Of a stretch of DNA of 64,000 nucleotides, positions 35,349 to 47,164 are shown in pieces. The notes beneath the pieces are model-generated. The model had not been told where the DNA came from. It did no database searches and saw only the letters and a list, made by a program, of their open reading frames with translations. Position 1 is the first letter of the stretch; the number at the start of each line of letters is the position of its first letter. Source of the DNA: Alkalihalobacterium chitinilyticum (GTDB lineage Bacteria > Bacillota > Bacilli > Bacillales > Bacillaceae_F); assembly GCF_029028005.1 (NCBI RefSeq), contig NZ_JAOTPO010000004.1:124001-188000 (forward strand), read 5' to 3'. A program made the position numbers and the translations under genes.

Positions 35349-35504
35349 TTATTCTTTTGTTTCTTTCTTTTTTTCAGCAGCTTCCGCTTCAGCCAGTTTG
35401 GCAACGAGGATATGTTGCGGCATATGCATAATTTGTTCTAACGGCACATTTAATGTTTTCGCTAACTTTTGTGCTGTTTCTGCTGAGATTTGTAATGGTC
35501 TCAT
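35349..35504 (-). CDS. yycC: YycC-like small protein
   Basis: A 51-residue protein that is easily overlooked because of its length. It starts MRPLQISAETAQKLAKTLNV and continues PLEQIMHMPQHILVAKLAE, then an acidic/lysine tail. This pattern, with MHMPQHIL, matches the small YycC family of Bacillaceae. The function is unknown. TTGGAGGGTTATAA precedes the ATG and a good terminator follows, so it is well supported as its own transcription unit. Confidence 0.85.
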   Translation of the reverse strand: MRPLQISAETAQKLAKTLNVPLEQIMHMPQHILVAKLAEAEAAEKKKETKE

Positions 35505-35621
35505 TTATAACCCTCCAAAAAAACTTCATTTTAAAAATAAAAATATGGTACTAGTATATCACCTATACTTTCTCAACCAAAATTTGAAACTGGAGCATTA
35601 AATTTCCGATCTCATAATACT

Positions 35622-36107
35622 TTACTTTTTAGGCTTCACGATATAAAAGGTAGCTAGGGCATGAGCGATAAGAATTTCATTTTCATCCTCAATATTACAT
35701 TGGGCGACGATCGTTGTACTCCCCTTATGCAAAAAGTTAGTTTTTGCGTACAACTTTTCACCAGTTCCACCTTTGATAAAATTCATTTTCATTTCAAGGG
35801 TAAATACTTTTTCTCCATCTTTTAAATAATTAGTCAAAATGGCTTTACCGATCGAAACATCTGCGAATGTATATAGAGCTCCTCCTTGTGTTACACCGTA
35901 CGTATTTTCGTTAAAAGCCCCTAACCGCATAAACTCTCTACCATTTTCGTCTTGATCAATACCTATGAATCTCCCATAATAATGAAGGTTCCAACCTTCT
36001 TCCGTTTTCATCAACGAGCCTTTGTAACTTTTAATAACTCGGTGAACTTCTTCTAATTCACTAGAGGACAAATCTTGTAAGTCATCCATGATTTCTTCCA
36101 GCAACAT
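35622..36107 (-). CDS. PaaI-type hotdog thioesterase
   Basis: A ~161-residue hotdog-fold protein. After a short helical N-terminus, the domain shows NENTYGVTQGGALYTFADVSIGKA, with the G-G and Asp positions of the PaaI/YdiI type, then MKMNFIKGGTGEKLYAKTNFLHKG. It should hydrolyse acyl-CoA thioesters; substrate unknown. The start is one of three overlapping codons (GTG 36113, ATG 36110, ATG 36107); AGGTG best fits 36107. It lies 87 bases downstream of the LysR gene. Confidence 0.82.
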   Translation of the reverse strand: MLLEEIMDDLQDLSSSELEEVHRVIKSYKGSLMKTEEGWNLHYYGRFIGIDQDENGREFMRLGAFNENTYGVTQGGALYTFADVSIGKAILTNYLKDGEKVFTLEMKMNFIKGGTGEKLYAKTNFLHKGSTTIVAQCNIEDENEILIAHALATFYIVKPKK

Positions 36108-36194
36108 CATCACCTATTTTCTTCTAAAATAATCGGTAATGAAAGTATTTCACGATAAAACAGGATTTTCCTGTTTTTAAGCTAAACAAAATTA

Positions 36195-37100
36195 TTATTC
36201 TCTAAACTCGTTTAATCTCGCAAAGAAGTCTTGTAAAAACTCATAAAATAATTGCTCTGTTGGAAGCAACACTCGTTCGGTAGGCGTGATCACACCTACC
36301 GTTCGTGTGACACTCGGTTCGATTAACGGTATTTTTACAGTTGAACGCGGCAGGCTGTCTACTAGGGTCACTTCTGGCATAAGAGTGACGCCAAGTCCAG
36401 CTGACACCAGTCCTTTCAATGCATCGATATCGTCTCCTTCAAAGGCAACATGAGGATGAAAACCGCGCTCCGTACAAGCGTTGACGACAATATTTCGAAA
36501 TACAAACCCTTCAGGCAGCAAGACAAAAGGATCATCCTTTAAGTCGAGTAATTTAATTGAAGAGCGATCCGACAGCGGATGATGGATCGGCAAAAGAGCT
36601 ACAACATTTTCCGTGAATAATATTTTGCTCTTTACTTTCTTTTCCTGCATGGGTACCGGACCAATCAACGCCATGTTAAATTCGCCTTTTACGACCCCGT
36701 CAATTAAATCGCGATAAAGGGCCTGTTTCAGTTGGAATTTCGCCTCAGGGTAATGTTTTCGAAAAGCAAAGATCGCAGTCGGTAACGTATACGCTGCTAA
36801 ACTAATGGGAAAAGCTACACGTATCGTTCCTTTTTCCGGGTCTAAATATTCGGCCACTTCTCGTGTTGCATCATCAATGACATTCATTGCGTGCTTCATT
36901 CGCTCTAGGAACATTTTTCCAATCGGTGTTAACTTTACACTGCGCCCTTCTCGAATAAACAAGTCTACACCTAACTCGTTTTCCAAATTAAAAATTTGCC
37001 GACTCACAGCCGACTGTGCAACATGCAAGGCATCCGCTGCTTCTGTTACATGTTCTCGTTTAGCCACTTCCATAAAATATTTAATCTGTCTAATTTCCAC
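36195..37100 (-). CDS. LysR-family regulator, GltC paralogue, divergent from glutamate dehydrogenase
   Basis: A 301-residue LysR protein. The N-terminal winged helix starts MEIRQIKYFMEVAKREHVTE and contains ALHVAQSAVSRQIFNLENEL. The effector domain follows (about 90-300), with LIGPVP and DALKGLVSAGLGVTLMPE. It is similar throughout to GltC at 47165-48067, including EYLDPEKGTIR. It is divergent from the NADP-glutamate dehydrogenase gene, with 189 bp between the starts, so it probably controls that gene. Start GTG after GAGGTCCTTTCA. Confidence 0.9.
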   Translation of the reverse strand: MEIRQIKYFMEVAKREHVTEAADALHVAQSAVSRQIFNLENELGVDLFIREGRSVKLTPIGKMFLERMKHAMNVIDDATREVAEYLDPEKGTIRVAFPISLAAYTLPTAIFAFRKHYPEAKFQLKQALYRDLIDGVVKGEFNMALIGPVPMQEKKVKSKILFTENVVALLPIHHPLSDRSSIKLLDLKDDPFVLLPEGFVFRNIVVNACTERGFHPHVAFEGDDIDALKGLVSAGLGVTLMPEVTLVDSLPRSTVKIPLIEPSVTRTVGVITPTERVLLPTEQLFYEFLQDFFARLNEFRE

Positions 37101-37283
37101 TGAAAGGACCTCACTTTTCTATTCATCTCAAAAAAGCATGAACTTTATCGATTTTTGATATTGTTTAGATGATTATTTTAATTATAAAATAAATTACAGT
37201 AAAAAAGCTAACAAACAAAAAAATTGGTAATATAAATAATTTTTATAATCTTTAGATATACATATTTACATTTTTGGGGGTAG

Positions 37284-38672
<1,389 letters not shown>

Positions 38673-38695
38673 TCGAGTAAAATAATACTAAATCA

Positions 38696-38735
38696 AAAAG
38701 CTGATGAGATCTCAACTCTCATCAGCTTTTTATCA
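38696..38735 (+). terminator. Terminator after gdhA
   Basis: AAAAAGCTGATGAGA and TCTCATCAGCTTTTT pair perfectly around a short loop, and the right arm runs into a T tract. It may also serve the convergent small membrane gene. Confidence 0.9.
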
Positions 38736-38766
38736 TTTTTGTCTCTTCTTCTTATGTTGTAATCCC

Positions 38767-38985
38767 CTACAACTTCCCTTCTCGGATCCACTGCCATATT
38801 TTATACGTACCGAATAAAGCAACGATGAACACTCCGATAAGACCGATTACCCAAATCGTCAACATATTTAACTCTTGTAAATCCCCAGCATTTAAAATAA
38901 TAAAAATTAAAATTCCAATAAACATGAGCCAGGTCATTACGATAGGAACAATGTTAATAACTCGTAAAAATCTACCTTCATTCAT
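38767..38985 (-). CDS. Small membrane protein with two helices
   Basis: A 72-residue protein with hydrophobic segments at about residues 11-31 and 42-61 and a WIREGKL end. GCGGGATTATT precedes the start; the binding site is moderate. It sits in its own interval, convergent with gdhA. No family recognised. Confidence 0.55.
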   Translation of the reverse strand: MNEGRFLRVINIVPIVMTWLMFIGILIFIILNAGDLQELNMLTIWVIGLIGVFIVALFGTYKIWQWIREGKL

Positions 38986-39260
38986 AATAATCCCGCTTTC
39001 TATCCATATCGTTTTTAGATCATAGGATGATAAAATTCACTTTTTTTATCTTAACATACCTCCCCTATTAATGAACATACTTCAAAGAAATTTCAGAGTT
39101 CGGTTCAAAGTTATTAAACCTTTTTAAAATTTTGAAGCCTAGATTACATCTTCTCAATATTTTTATATGAACCTATTTCACTTTTCTTCCATTCCGGCCT
39201 ATTCACGTATTGAGCTTTTTACATAGTATGTACTATCCGCTTAAGGAAGGTGGTGAAATT

Positions 39261-39413
39261 ATGAGTTACTACGGAGGTTACGGCTGTCACTACGGTTATG
39301 CTCCTGTAGCTGGTGTTGCTCATCACGCGCCAGGAACAGGTTTCGCGTTAATCGTTGTATTATTTATCCTACTCATCATTGTAGGAACTGCGTTTACGCA
39401 CAAGAAGTATTAA
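39261..39413 (+). CDS. YjcZ-family small spore-associated protein
   Basis: A 50-residue protein: MSYYGGYGCHYGYAPVAGV, a short linker, then the hydrophobic tail FALIVVLFILLIIVGTAF. The tail matches the protein at 410-661, and the Tyr/Gly-rich head is typical of YjcZ proteins. I set the start at ATG 39261 after GGAAGGTGGTGAAATT; a longer in-frame reading to 39210 has no binding site. A CATAGTATG upstream (39222) faintly resembles a mother-cell -10. Terminator follows. Confidence 0.88.
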   Translation: MSYYGGYGCHYGYAPVAGVAHHAPGTGFALIVVLFILLIIVGTAFTHKKY

Positions 39414-39439
39414 TTTGATGAAAAAGGTTCCATCCTTTT

Positions 39440-39470
39440 AAAGAGCGTCAATGAATGACGCTCTTTATTT
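39440..39470 (+). terminator. Terminator after the second YjcZ gene
   Basis: AAAGAGCGTCA (39440-39450) pairs perfectly with TGACGCTCTTT (39456-39466). Confidence 0.85.
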
Positions 39471-39701
39471 GGTAATCTAAGGTATCTATTTCCACATTGT
39501 GTTTTGTGGTGGATGGTGATTATTCACGTACTACATAGTATAATTTAATTATTATTTAATGGCTCATATCTATTCTATTGAACACTTGAACACATATATC
39601 AAATCATTGCTACACGACTTGTAGTTATGAATATTGATAACATTACATTACTGAAATTGTTTGATAAAAAAGAGTCAAATATTTCATAGGAGCTTTAAAA
39701 A

Positions 39702-40910
39702 ATGCTTAAAAAAGGATTGGCTAACTCTGACATACAGAGAATTTTAAATGCACTACCATTTGGTGTACTGATCGTTGATGCAAAAGGGGAATTTTTACAT
39801 ATCAATTCAAAAGTTTATGATATTTGGGGTGTCGATCCCGCAAAATGGGATAAACACACGGTGTATGGAGAGTACGAAGGATATTATAAAGGTACAGATC
39901 AAAGGATATCAAAAGGAGATTGGGCGGTCATCCGGGCAATCGAAAAAGGAGAAACATCATTTGGTGAAGTAATTGATATTCAAACATTTGATGGAAGAAA
40001 AGCAACGATTTTAAATTCAGCTATTCCCCTTTTTACAGCTGGTGGACGCATTGATGGTGCTGTACTTACCATCTCGGATATTACCGAGGTAAAACAACTT
40101 GAAATAGAATTAAATATCCATAAAAGGTACTTATCTGATCTCGTAGAAGAGAAAACAAGAGAACTTAAAGAAAAAAATGAGAAATTGAAACAAGAAATGC
40201 TTGAAAATGAGCGGCTCCACAAAGAAAAAAGAAAGATGGATCAATTGCATTTAGTTGGTGAAATGGCTGTCGGTTTTGCACATGAAATTCGAAATCGGAT
40301 GACAACTGTTAATATGTTTCTACAATTTTTAAGTACTACTGATTTATCAGACCAAGAAAAAAAACAAATGATTTCAACTGTGCTATTAGATGTTGAACAA
40401 GCCAATGCAATTATTTCCGAATTTGTTATGCTTTCTCACAATAAAAAAGTCGAGCTCCGCCCTAATAACCTTAATAAAATTGTAAGAGAAAGTATATTGA
40501 AAATACAAACCGATCTTGAAATTAACACTAGCCGTTTCATTTTCATTAATGAAGACTCAATCCCTGATATTTGTGTAGATGAAAATGAAATCACACAACT
40601 CATCATGAACTTAATAAGAAATGGACTAGAGGCTATGGAGGATGATCAAGTTTTAACCATTAAGACTCTTTCTAATGAAAATGAGATTTTATTATTGATT
40701 AAGGATGAAGGTCCAGGGATACATCCATCCATTTTAGATAAAATTGCTACTCCTTTTTTCACTACCAAAGATCATCACATCGGTCTAGGCTTATCAAAGT
40801 GTTATAGTATTGCCGAGAGAAACCAGGCGACGATTACGTTAGATACAGGGGCTACTGGGACAACCGTTACGGTTACATTTTTAAATACTTCAACCGACCT
40901 TCACTGCTAG
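39702..40910 (+). CDS. PAS-domain sensor histidine kinase, sporulation-kinase-like
   Basis: A 402-residue soluble kinase with no membrane segment. A PAS domain (about 10-125, FGVLIVDAKGEFLHINS) and a coiled coil (about 130-180) precede the HisKA domain, with phospho-acceptor His in FAHEIRNRM (about residue 193). The ATPase domain has MNLIRNGLEAM (N box), DEGPGI (G1) and GLGLSKCYSI (G2). The layout (PAS, HEIRNRMT, no response regulator beside it) fits the orphan sporulation kinases (KinA-KinE class) of Bacillus that feed the Spo0 phosphorelay. That role is inference. Binding site TAGGAGCTTT. Confidence 0.85.
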   Translation: MLKKGLANSDIQRILNALPFGVLIVDAKGEFLHINSKVYDIWGVDPAKWDKHTVYGEYEGYYKGTDQRISKGDWAVIRAIEKGETSFGEVIDIQTFDGRKATILNSAIPLFTAGGRIDGAVLTISDITEVKQLEIELNIHKRYLSDLVEEKTRELKEKNEKLKQEMLENERLHKEKRKMDQLHLVGEMAVGFAHEIRNRMTTVNMFLQFLSTTDLSDQEKKQMISTVLLDVEQANAIISEFVMLSHNKKVELRPNNLNKIVRESILKIQTDLEINTSRFIFINEDSIPDICVDENEITQLIMNLIRNGLEAMEDDQVLTIKTLSNENEILLLIKDEGPGIHPSILDKIATPFFTTKDHHIGLGLSKCYSIAERNQATITLDTGATGTTVTVTFLNTSTDLHC

Positions 40911-40923
40911 CTCGTTAGCAATT

Positions 40924-40962
40924 AAAACCCTAGGAAAACAATCAAATTTCCTAGGGTTTTAC
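40924..40962. terminator. Bidirectional terminator between kinase and glutamate synthase genes
   Basis: AAAACCCTAGGAAA and TTTCCTAGGGTTTT pair perfectly around a 9-base loop. A and T runs flank both sides, so it can serve the kinase gene and the gltBD operon. Confidence 0.9.
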
Positions 40963-40972
40963 TATGATTTTT

Positions 40973-42451
40973 TTATTTCGCCACGGCTGTAAATAAGTAC
41001 TCATCAACAGCTGTCGCGACTTCTCGCCCTTCATTAATCGCCCAAACGATCAGGCTTTGGCCTCTTCTTGCGTCCCCAGCTGCGAACACACCATCGACAT
41101 TCGTTTTGTAGTCACCATATGCTGCATCAATTTTATTATTCTTCGTTTCGACACCGAATTGTGCAAGTAACGGTTGTTCTGTACCTTCAAATCCGATCGC
41201 AATAAAAACATGTTGAGCCGGCCATACTTTTTCACTACCCGGAATTTCTTCGAAGTAAAAATTTCCGTTATCATCCTTTAATTTTTCCATTTGGATCGTG
41301 TGCAATTCTTTTACATTTCCATCCGCATCCGCAACGATTTTCTTCGTTTGAATGGAGTACTGACGTGGATCGTTCCCGAATTTTGCTGTCGCTTCCTCAT
41401 ACGCATACTCTAAAGTGAACACGTTTGGATAAGCTGGCCACATGTTATCCGAGCTGCGCTGTTCTGGTAATCTCGGGTGCTTACCGAATTGAACGACACT
41501 GCGACAATTTTGACGAAGAGCTGTAGCGACACAGTCTGCTCCTGTATCCCCGCCACCGATGACGATGACATCTTGATCTTTAGTATCAATGAACTTTCCA
41601 TCCGTGAAGTTTGAATCGAGCAAGCTCTTTGTTGTGTCTGTTAAATAGTCCATCGCAAAGTGAATGCCGTTTGCTTCACGACCTTCAATCACAAGATCAC
41701 GTTGCTTTTGTGCACCGGTACAAAGGATGACAGCATCATATTGAGCACGAAGTTCTTCTGCTGTAATGTCTTTTCCTACTTCTGTATTTGTCACAAATTC
41801 AATGCCTTCTTGTTTGAGTAATTGAATACGGCGCTCAACGACTTCTTTTTCAAGCTTCATATTGGGGATACCGTACATCAGCAATCCACCTGGACGATCG
41901 GCACGTTCATAAACCATTACCGAATGACCTTTTTGATTAAGCATGTCAGCACTTGCTAACCCAGCTGGACCTGATCCGACGATCGCCACTTTTTTCCCCG
42001 TACGCTTTTCTGGTATCCGCGGGTTAATCCATCCGTTTTCAAACCCTTTATCGATGATCGTACGCTCTATATTTTTTATAGAAACAGCCGGATCTGAAAT
42101 CGCAACCGTACAGGACCCCTCGCAAGGAGCCGGACAAACTCTTCCTGTAAATTCCGGAAAGTTGTTTGTCATCATTAGGCGGTCTAATGCTTCTTTCCAT
42201 CTGCCGCGATACACTAAATCATTCCATTCAGGAATTAAGTTATGAATCGGACAACCTGTCGTAACTCCTTGTAATTCCGTTCCCATGTGGCAGAAAGGAG
42301 TGCCGCAATCCATACAGCGGGCTCCTTGCTGGCTTAATAATTCATCCGAAAAAATCGAGGAATACTCTTTCCAATCACTTACTCGTGCAAGCGGATTCTT
42401 TTCATTTGGCTTCTGGCGCGAATACTCCATAAATCCTGTTGCTTTTCCCAT
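40973..42451 (-). CDS. gltD: Glutamate synthase small (beta) subunit
   Basis: A 492-residue subunit that carries electrons from NADPH to the large subunit. The N-terminal region has the CMDCGTPFC and [12 protein letters not shown] clusters for two [4Fe-4S] centres. [17 protein letters not shown] binds FAD and [14 protein letters not shown] binds [24 protein letters not shown] closes the fold. It follows the large subunit gene by 15 bases, and its AGGAGAGGGAGAC binding site lies in that gap. In B. subtilis these genes are called gltA (large) and gltB (small). Confidence 0.94.
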   Translation of the reverse strand: MGKATGFMEYSRQKPNEKNPLARVSDWKEYSSIFSDELLSQQGARCMDCGTPFCHMGTELQGVTTGCPIHNLIPEWNDLVYRGRWKEALDRLMMTNNFPEFTGRVCPAPCEGSCTVAISDPAVSIKNIERTIIDKGFENGWINPRIPEKRTGKKVAIVGSGPAGLASADMLNQKGHSVMVYERADRPGGLLMYGIPNMKLEKEVVERRIQLLKQEGIEFVTNTEVGKDITAEELRAQYDAVILCTGAQKQRDLVIEGREANGIHFAMDYLTDTTKSLLDSNFTDGKFIDTKDQDVIVIGGGDTGADCVATALRQNCRSVVQFGKHPRLPEQRSSDNMWPAYPNVFTLEYAYEEATAKFGNDPRQYSIQTKKIVADADGNVKELHTIQMEKLKDDNGNFYFEEIPGSEKVWPAQHVFIAIGFEGTEQPLLAQFGVETKNNKIDAAYGDYKTNVDGVFAAGDARRGQSLIVWAINEGREVATAVDEYLFTAVAK

Positions 42452-42466
42452 GTCTCCCTCTCCTTT

Positions 42467-45400
42467 CTATTGACCTACAACTTCTAGTTTTTTAGCAGGT
42501 GTTTTTGCTTTTTTCTCTTGTGCCGCATTGGCTTGGAAAGCTGTCATTACCGCTTGGTCATCTGTTAGTCCAGCTTGTTTCTGCTCGCGGATACTTTCCA
42601 TCATGCGCTTATAGTCTTTTGGAATCACTTTTACAAACTGTTTTACATATTGATCCCAATTGTTAAGGATTTCATTTGCTCTCTGACTTCCGGTATACCC
42701 TAGGTGTTTAGAAATCATTTCACGAACTTCATTTACATCTTCATCTATAACTAATGTTTCGAACTCAATCATTTCATCGTTGCAAAGTGATTTGAACTCG
42801 GCCGCATTTTCCGGTAATACATAAGCAATTCCACCAGACATCCCAGCAGCGAAGTTTTTACCGACTTCACCTAAAACGACGATACGTCCACCGGTCATGT
42901 ATTCACAGCCATGGTCACCGATTCCTTCGACAACGACATGGGCACCACTGTTACGAACCGCAAACCGCTCTCCAGCTTTACCGTTGATATAAGCTTCTCC
43001 ACTCGTTGCTCCAATAAAAGCAACATTACCTGCTATGACATTTTCTGAAGCATTGAACGTGGACTCCGCTGGTGCCTTTACGATGATCTTCCCACCGGAT
43101 AAACCTTTGCCGATATAGTCATTTACATCCCCTGTTAACTGAAGTGTCATCCCGCGTGGAACGAACGCACCAAAGCTTTGACCCGCTGAACCTGTAAAGC
43201 GAAGTGTAATCGTATCTTCGGCAAGACCTTCTTCACCGTAACGTTTTGAAATTTCACTTCCGACAATCGTACCGACAACACGTTGTACATTCGTAATTGG
43301 GAATGAAACATCTACTGGCTTGTTATTTTCTATGGCTGACTGCACAGCAGGTAAAATTTCTTGAATGTCTAACGACTCGTCAATTTTATGGTTTTGTGAT
43401 GTTTGACGAATACGCGTACCTTCTGGTTGATATAAAAGCGTTGATAAATCAAGGTGTTTTGCTTTCCAATGCGATTTAGCTCGCTCGCTTACTTCTAGCA
43501 CATCTGTACGCCCGACCATTTCATCCATGGTTCTAAACCCAAGCTCAGCCATTAGTTCACGAACTTCTTCAGCAACAAAACGCATATAGTTCACGATATG
43601 GTCAGGGTCACCAGTGAATTTGTCTCGAAGCTCTGGATTTTGTGTTGCGACACCAACTGGACACGTATCTAAATGACAAGCACGCATCATAATGCACCCT
43701 AAAACAACAAGTGGTGCCGTTGCAAAAGCAAATTCCTCAGCACCGAGGATCGCTGCCATCACAACATCTTTCCCTGTCATCAGCTTCCCGTCCGTTTCAA
43801 GCACCACACGGTCACGCAAGCCGTTCAACATTAACGTTTGATGAGCTTCTGCAAGTCCAAGCTCCCACGGTAACCCGGTATGCTTAATACTTGTTTTTGG
43901 CGAAGCTCCAGTACCACCGTCATATCCACTAATCACGATAACGTCTGCTGCCCCTTTTGCAACACCTGCTGCAATCGTACCAACACCCGCTTTTGATACA
44001 AGCTTGACACTAATTCTTGCATCACGGTTTGCATTTTTCAGATCATGAATTAACTGTGCTAAATCTTCAATCGAATAAATGTCATGATGAGGCGGTGGTG
44101 AAATTAAGCCAACACCTGGTGTGGAACCTCGAACTTCAGCTACCCAAGGGTACACTTTATTTCCTGGAAGCTGACCGCCTTCACCTGGCTTTGCTCCTTG
44201 GGCCATTTTAATTTGCAATTCATCGGCATTCACTAAATAATGACTTTTTACACCGAAACGACCCGATGCAATTTGTTTAATCGCACTGCGGCGGTTGTCA
44301 CCTTTTTCATCCGTGGAGTAACGGCTTGGATCTTCTCCGCCTTCACCGCTATTACTTTTTCCACCGAGTCGGTTCATCGCAATCGCTAACGTCTCATGGG
44401 CTTCTTTACTTAATGAACCAAAAGACATCGCGCCTGTTTTAAAACGGCGCACAATCGAGTCAACGGATTCCACTTCTTCAATCGGCAACGACTGACGACT
44501 TGGGTTAAAAGCAAACAAGTTGCGCAGGAAGCCGATTTTTTCTCCATTTGCCATCTTCGAATACTTTTTATAGAGGCTATAATCCCCCTTACGACATGCC
44601 CACTGAAGAGTATGGATTGTATGCGGATTAAACGCATGGAATTCTCCGTCTTTTCTCCACTGGAAATCACTGCCTGACTCTAATGAAGAATTACTCACCT
44701 CTTTGTATGCCTTCTCATGACAAACGACAGCTTCTTTTGCAATCGTGTCTAAATCGACTCCGCCAATTTGAGATGCAGTACCTGTAAAATAACGATCGAC
44801 TACTTGCGCACCAATACCAACAGCTTCAAAAATTTGGGCACCGCGGTAACTTTGTACCGTCGAAATTCCCATTTTTGACATCACTTTAACGACGCCTTCT
44901 GTTACACCTTTTACATATTTACTAACCGCTTCGTCATAGCTAACTGCTAAGCTACCATCCGCGACGACTTGTTTGTAAGTTTCAAATGTTAAGTAAGGAT
45001 TGATTGCATCCACACCGTAACCGATTAATGCCGCAAAGTGATGAACCTCTCTCGCTTCACCTGTTTCTGCGATTAAACTTACTTTCGTGCGTAACCCTTG
45101 ACGAACAAGATAATGATGAAGTGCACTTCCAGCAAGTAATGCAGGGATTGCTGCTTCTTCTTCGTTCATGTTTCGATCTGATAATATTAATAGACTTACT
45201 CCATCTTGGATCGCTTGTTCAGCTTCAGCAAACATTTGCTCTAAGGCACTTTCTAGATCGGTTTTGAAAAGAGTATCAATCGTTACACTTTGGAACTTCC
45301 GATTTTTATTCGCTTTTAATTGCTCGATCTCACCGTTAGTTAAAACCGGCGTATCCAGTTGAATACGGTAGCAATTTTCTTGATTTGGATGAAGGATATT

Positions 45401-47029
45401 ACCTTCTGCGCCTAAATAGGATACCGTCGCTGTGACTAGTTGCTCACGAATCGAATCTATTGGTGGGTTCGTTACCTGTGCAAACGTTTGTTTAAAATAA
45501 TTGAACAAGGACTGCGGATGATCTGATAAGACCGCTAATGGACTATCATTCCCCATCGAACCAATGGGATCTTTTCCTTCGTTAATAATTGCAATTAAAT
45601 ATTTTTGAACATCCTCATACGTATAACCGAAGGCTTTTTGACGTACGACCAAGTCAGAAACAGGCTGCTTAGTTTCTTCTACTTTCTCATCTAACGTAAC
45701 AAGCTGCTCTTCTAACCATTGCTGATAAGGTTCAGCACTTGCCATTTCCGACTTTATTTCTTCATCTGAAATGATGCGGCCTTCTTCTAGATCAATGAGA
45801 AGCATTTTTCCTGGGCTTAAACGATCTTTATAAACGACGTTTTCAGGCTCGACATCAATGACACCAACTTCTGACGAAAAAATAATGTAGTCATCTTTTG
45901 TTACATAATAACGTGCCGGGCGCAGACCATTTCGATCTAAAATCGCTCCGATTTGCTTACCATTTGTAAATGAAATGGCTGTCGGTCCATCCCACGGTTC
46001 CATTAGACAGCTATGATACTCATAAAAAGCACGTTTTTCTTTTGACATATGCGGGTTTTCTGACCACGGCTCTGGAATTAACATCATCGCAGCATGTGCC
46101 GGCTTGCGTCCAGCTAGTACGAAAAACTCTAATGCATTATCAAGAATAGAAGAGTCACTTCCATCTGTATCTAAGATCGGTAAGACTTTCGGTAAATCTG
46201 CACCGAATGCTTCAGAAATAAATTGCTGTTCACGAGCTTTCATCCAATTTACATTACCTTGTAGCGTATTAATCTCTCCATTATGAATAAGGTATCTGTT
46301 CGGATGCGCTCTCTCCCAGCTCGGGAACGTGTTTGTACTAAAGCGGGAATGCACTAAAGCAAATGCCGACGTAAACTCCTCATCTTGTAAATCCAAATAG
46401 AAAGCATCTACTTGTTCAGGAGTTAACAAGCCTTTGTATACGATCGTTTGACTTGAAAGGCTGGCAAAGTAAAATCGTGTATCTTGTTCTTTAGCAAAAC
46501 GTTCTGCCTGTTTACGAATAATGTATAGTTTACGTTCAAATTCAATATCTTCTTTAACGTTATCATTGGCACCAACAAACACTTGACGGATCATCGGACA
46601 AGTTGCTTTCCCGCCTTCTCCAAGCTGTGTTGGATCGACAGGAACCGTTCTCCAACCTAATAACGTCTGTCCTTCTTCTTTAATAATTTCGTTGATACGT
46701 GCTTCGATTTCGTTCCGTTCAACATCGTTGTTTGAGAAAAAAATCATACCGACCCCGTAACGACCTTTTTCCGGCAACTTCATCTCAGGGCAAACTTTTC
46801 GAAAATATTGATCTGGAATTTGCACCATTAAACCAGCCCCGTCACCAGTAAGCGGGTCACTCCCTTGCCCGCCGCGATGGTCTAATTGACAAAGCATACC
46901 TAGACCTTTTTTTACAATATCATGTGTTGCAAATCCTTTTATATGAGCGTATAAACCAATTCCGCACGCGTCGTGTTCAAACTCCGGTCGATATAGACCT
47001 TGCGCTTTTGGCAGATAATTGTATGTCAT
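42467..47029 (-). CDS. gltB: Glutamate synthase large (alpha) subunit
   Basis: A 1520-residue subunit. After a short propeptide region the catalytic Cys of the class II amidotransferase lies in HDACGIGLY (Cys at about residue 21). The central and FMN-binding domains follow; DVIVISGYDGGTGASP and LPWELGLAEAHQTL are the FMN/2-oxoglutarate region, and RACHLDTCPVGVATQNP holds the [3Fe-4S] Cys residues. The C-terminal GXGXG beta-helix has GGIAYVLPENAA and similar repeats. It hydrolyses glutamine and reduces 2-oxoglutarate to give glutamate. The divergent gltC gene (135 bp between starts) probably activates it. Also called gltA in B. subtilis. Confidence 0.95.
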   Translation of the reverse strand: MTYNYLPKAQGLYRPEFEHDACGIGLYAHIKGFATHDIVKKGLGMLCQLDHRGGQGSDPLTGDGAGLMVQIPDQYFRKVCPEMKLPEKGRYGVGMIFFSNNDVERNEIEARINEIIKEEGQTLLGWRTVPVDPTQLGEGGKATCPMIRQVFVGANDNVKEDIEFERKLYIIRKQAERFAKEQDTRFYFASLSSQTIVYKGLLTPEQVDAFYLDLQDEEFTSAFALVHSRFSTNTFPSWERAHPNRYLIHNGEINTLQGNVNWMKAREQQFISEAFGADLPKVLPILDTDGSDSSILDNALEFFVLAGRKPAHAAMMLIPEPWSENPHMSKEKRAFYEYHSCLMEPWDGPTAISFTNGKQIGAILDRNGLRPARYYVTKDDYIIFSSEVGVIDVEPENVVYKDRLSPGKMLLIDLEEGRIISDEEIKSEMASAEPYQQWLEEQLVTLDEKVEETKQPVSDLVVRQKAFGYTYEDVQKYLIAIINEGKDPIGSMGNDSPLAVLSDHPQSLFNYFKQTFAQVTNPPIDSIREQLVTATVSYLGAEGNILHPNQENCYRIQLDTPVLTNGEIEQLKANKNRKFQSVTIDTLFKTDLESALEQMFAEAEQAIQDGVSLLILSDRNMNEEEAAIPALLAGSALHHYLVRQGLRTKVSLIAETGEAREVHHFAALIGYGVDAINPYLTFETYKQVVADGSLAVSYDEAVSKYVKGVTEGVVKVMSKMGISTVQSYRGAQIFEAVGIGAQVVDRYFTGTASQIGGVDLDTIAKEAVVCHEKAYKEVSNSSLESGSDFQWRKDGEFHAFNPHTIHTLQWACRKGDYSLYKKYSKMANGEKIGFLRNLFAFNPSRQSLPIEEVESVDSIVRRFKTGAMSFGSLSKEAHETLAIAMNRLGGKSNSGEGGEDPSRYSTDEKGDNRRSAIKQIASGRFGVKSHYLVNADELQIKMAQGAKPGEGGQLPGNKVYPWVAEVRGSTPGVGLISPPPHHDIYSIEDLAQLIHDLKNANRDARISVKLVSKAGVGTIAAGVAKGAADVIVISGYDGGTGASPKTSIKHTGLPWELGLAEAHQTLMLNGLRDRVVLETDGKLMTGKDVVMAAILGAEEFAFATAPLVVLGCIMMRACHLDTCPVGVATQNPELRDKFTGDPDHIVNYMRFVAEEVRELMAELGFRTMDEMVGRTDVLEVSERAKSHWKAKHLDLSTLLYQPEGTRIRQTSQNHKIDESLDIQEILPAVQSAIENNKPVDVSFPITNVQRVVGTIVGSEISKRYGEEGLAEDTITLRFTGSAGQSFGAFVPRGMTLQLTGDVNDYIGKGLSGGKIIVKAPAESTFNASENVIAGNVAFIGATSGEAYINGKAGERFAVRNSGAHVVVEGIGDHGCEYMTGGRIVVLGEVGKNFAAGMSGGIAYVLPENAAEFKSLCNDEMIEFETLVIDEDVNEVREMISKHLGYTGSQRANEILNNWDQYVKQFVKVIPKDYKRMMESIREQKQAGLTDDQAVMTAFQANAAQEKKAKTPAKKLEVVGQ

Positions 47030-47164
47030 ATATTCTCCCCCTTTTGTTTATTTCACGTTTGAATTTTTGTATAGTATTATTTTAGGTTTTCAAATCGATA
47101 TAAACAATATATGATTTAGATAGAAACCATCTCGAATCAATATAGATAGGAGTGACAGTTATCG
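47030..47164. promoter_or_regulatory. Divergent glt operon / gltC control region
   Basis: This 135-base AT-rich interval must hold both promoters and the GltC sites. TATACA on the minus strand (near 47069) is a possible glt -10 with a poor -35, as expected for an activated promoter. TAGATAG occurs twice (47116, 47142), and ATATAAAC/ATATAT palindromic stretches lie between. I cannot define the GltC boxes precisely. Confidence 0.5.
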
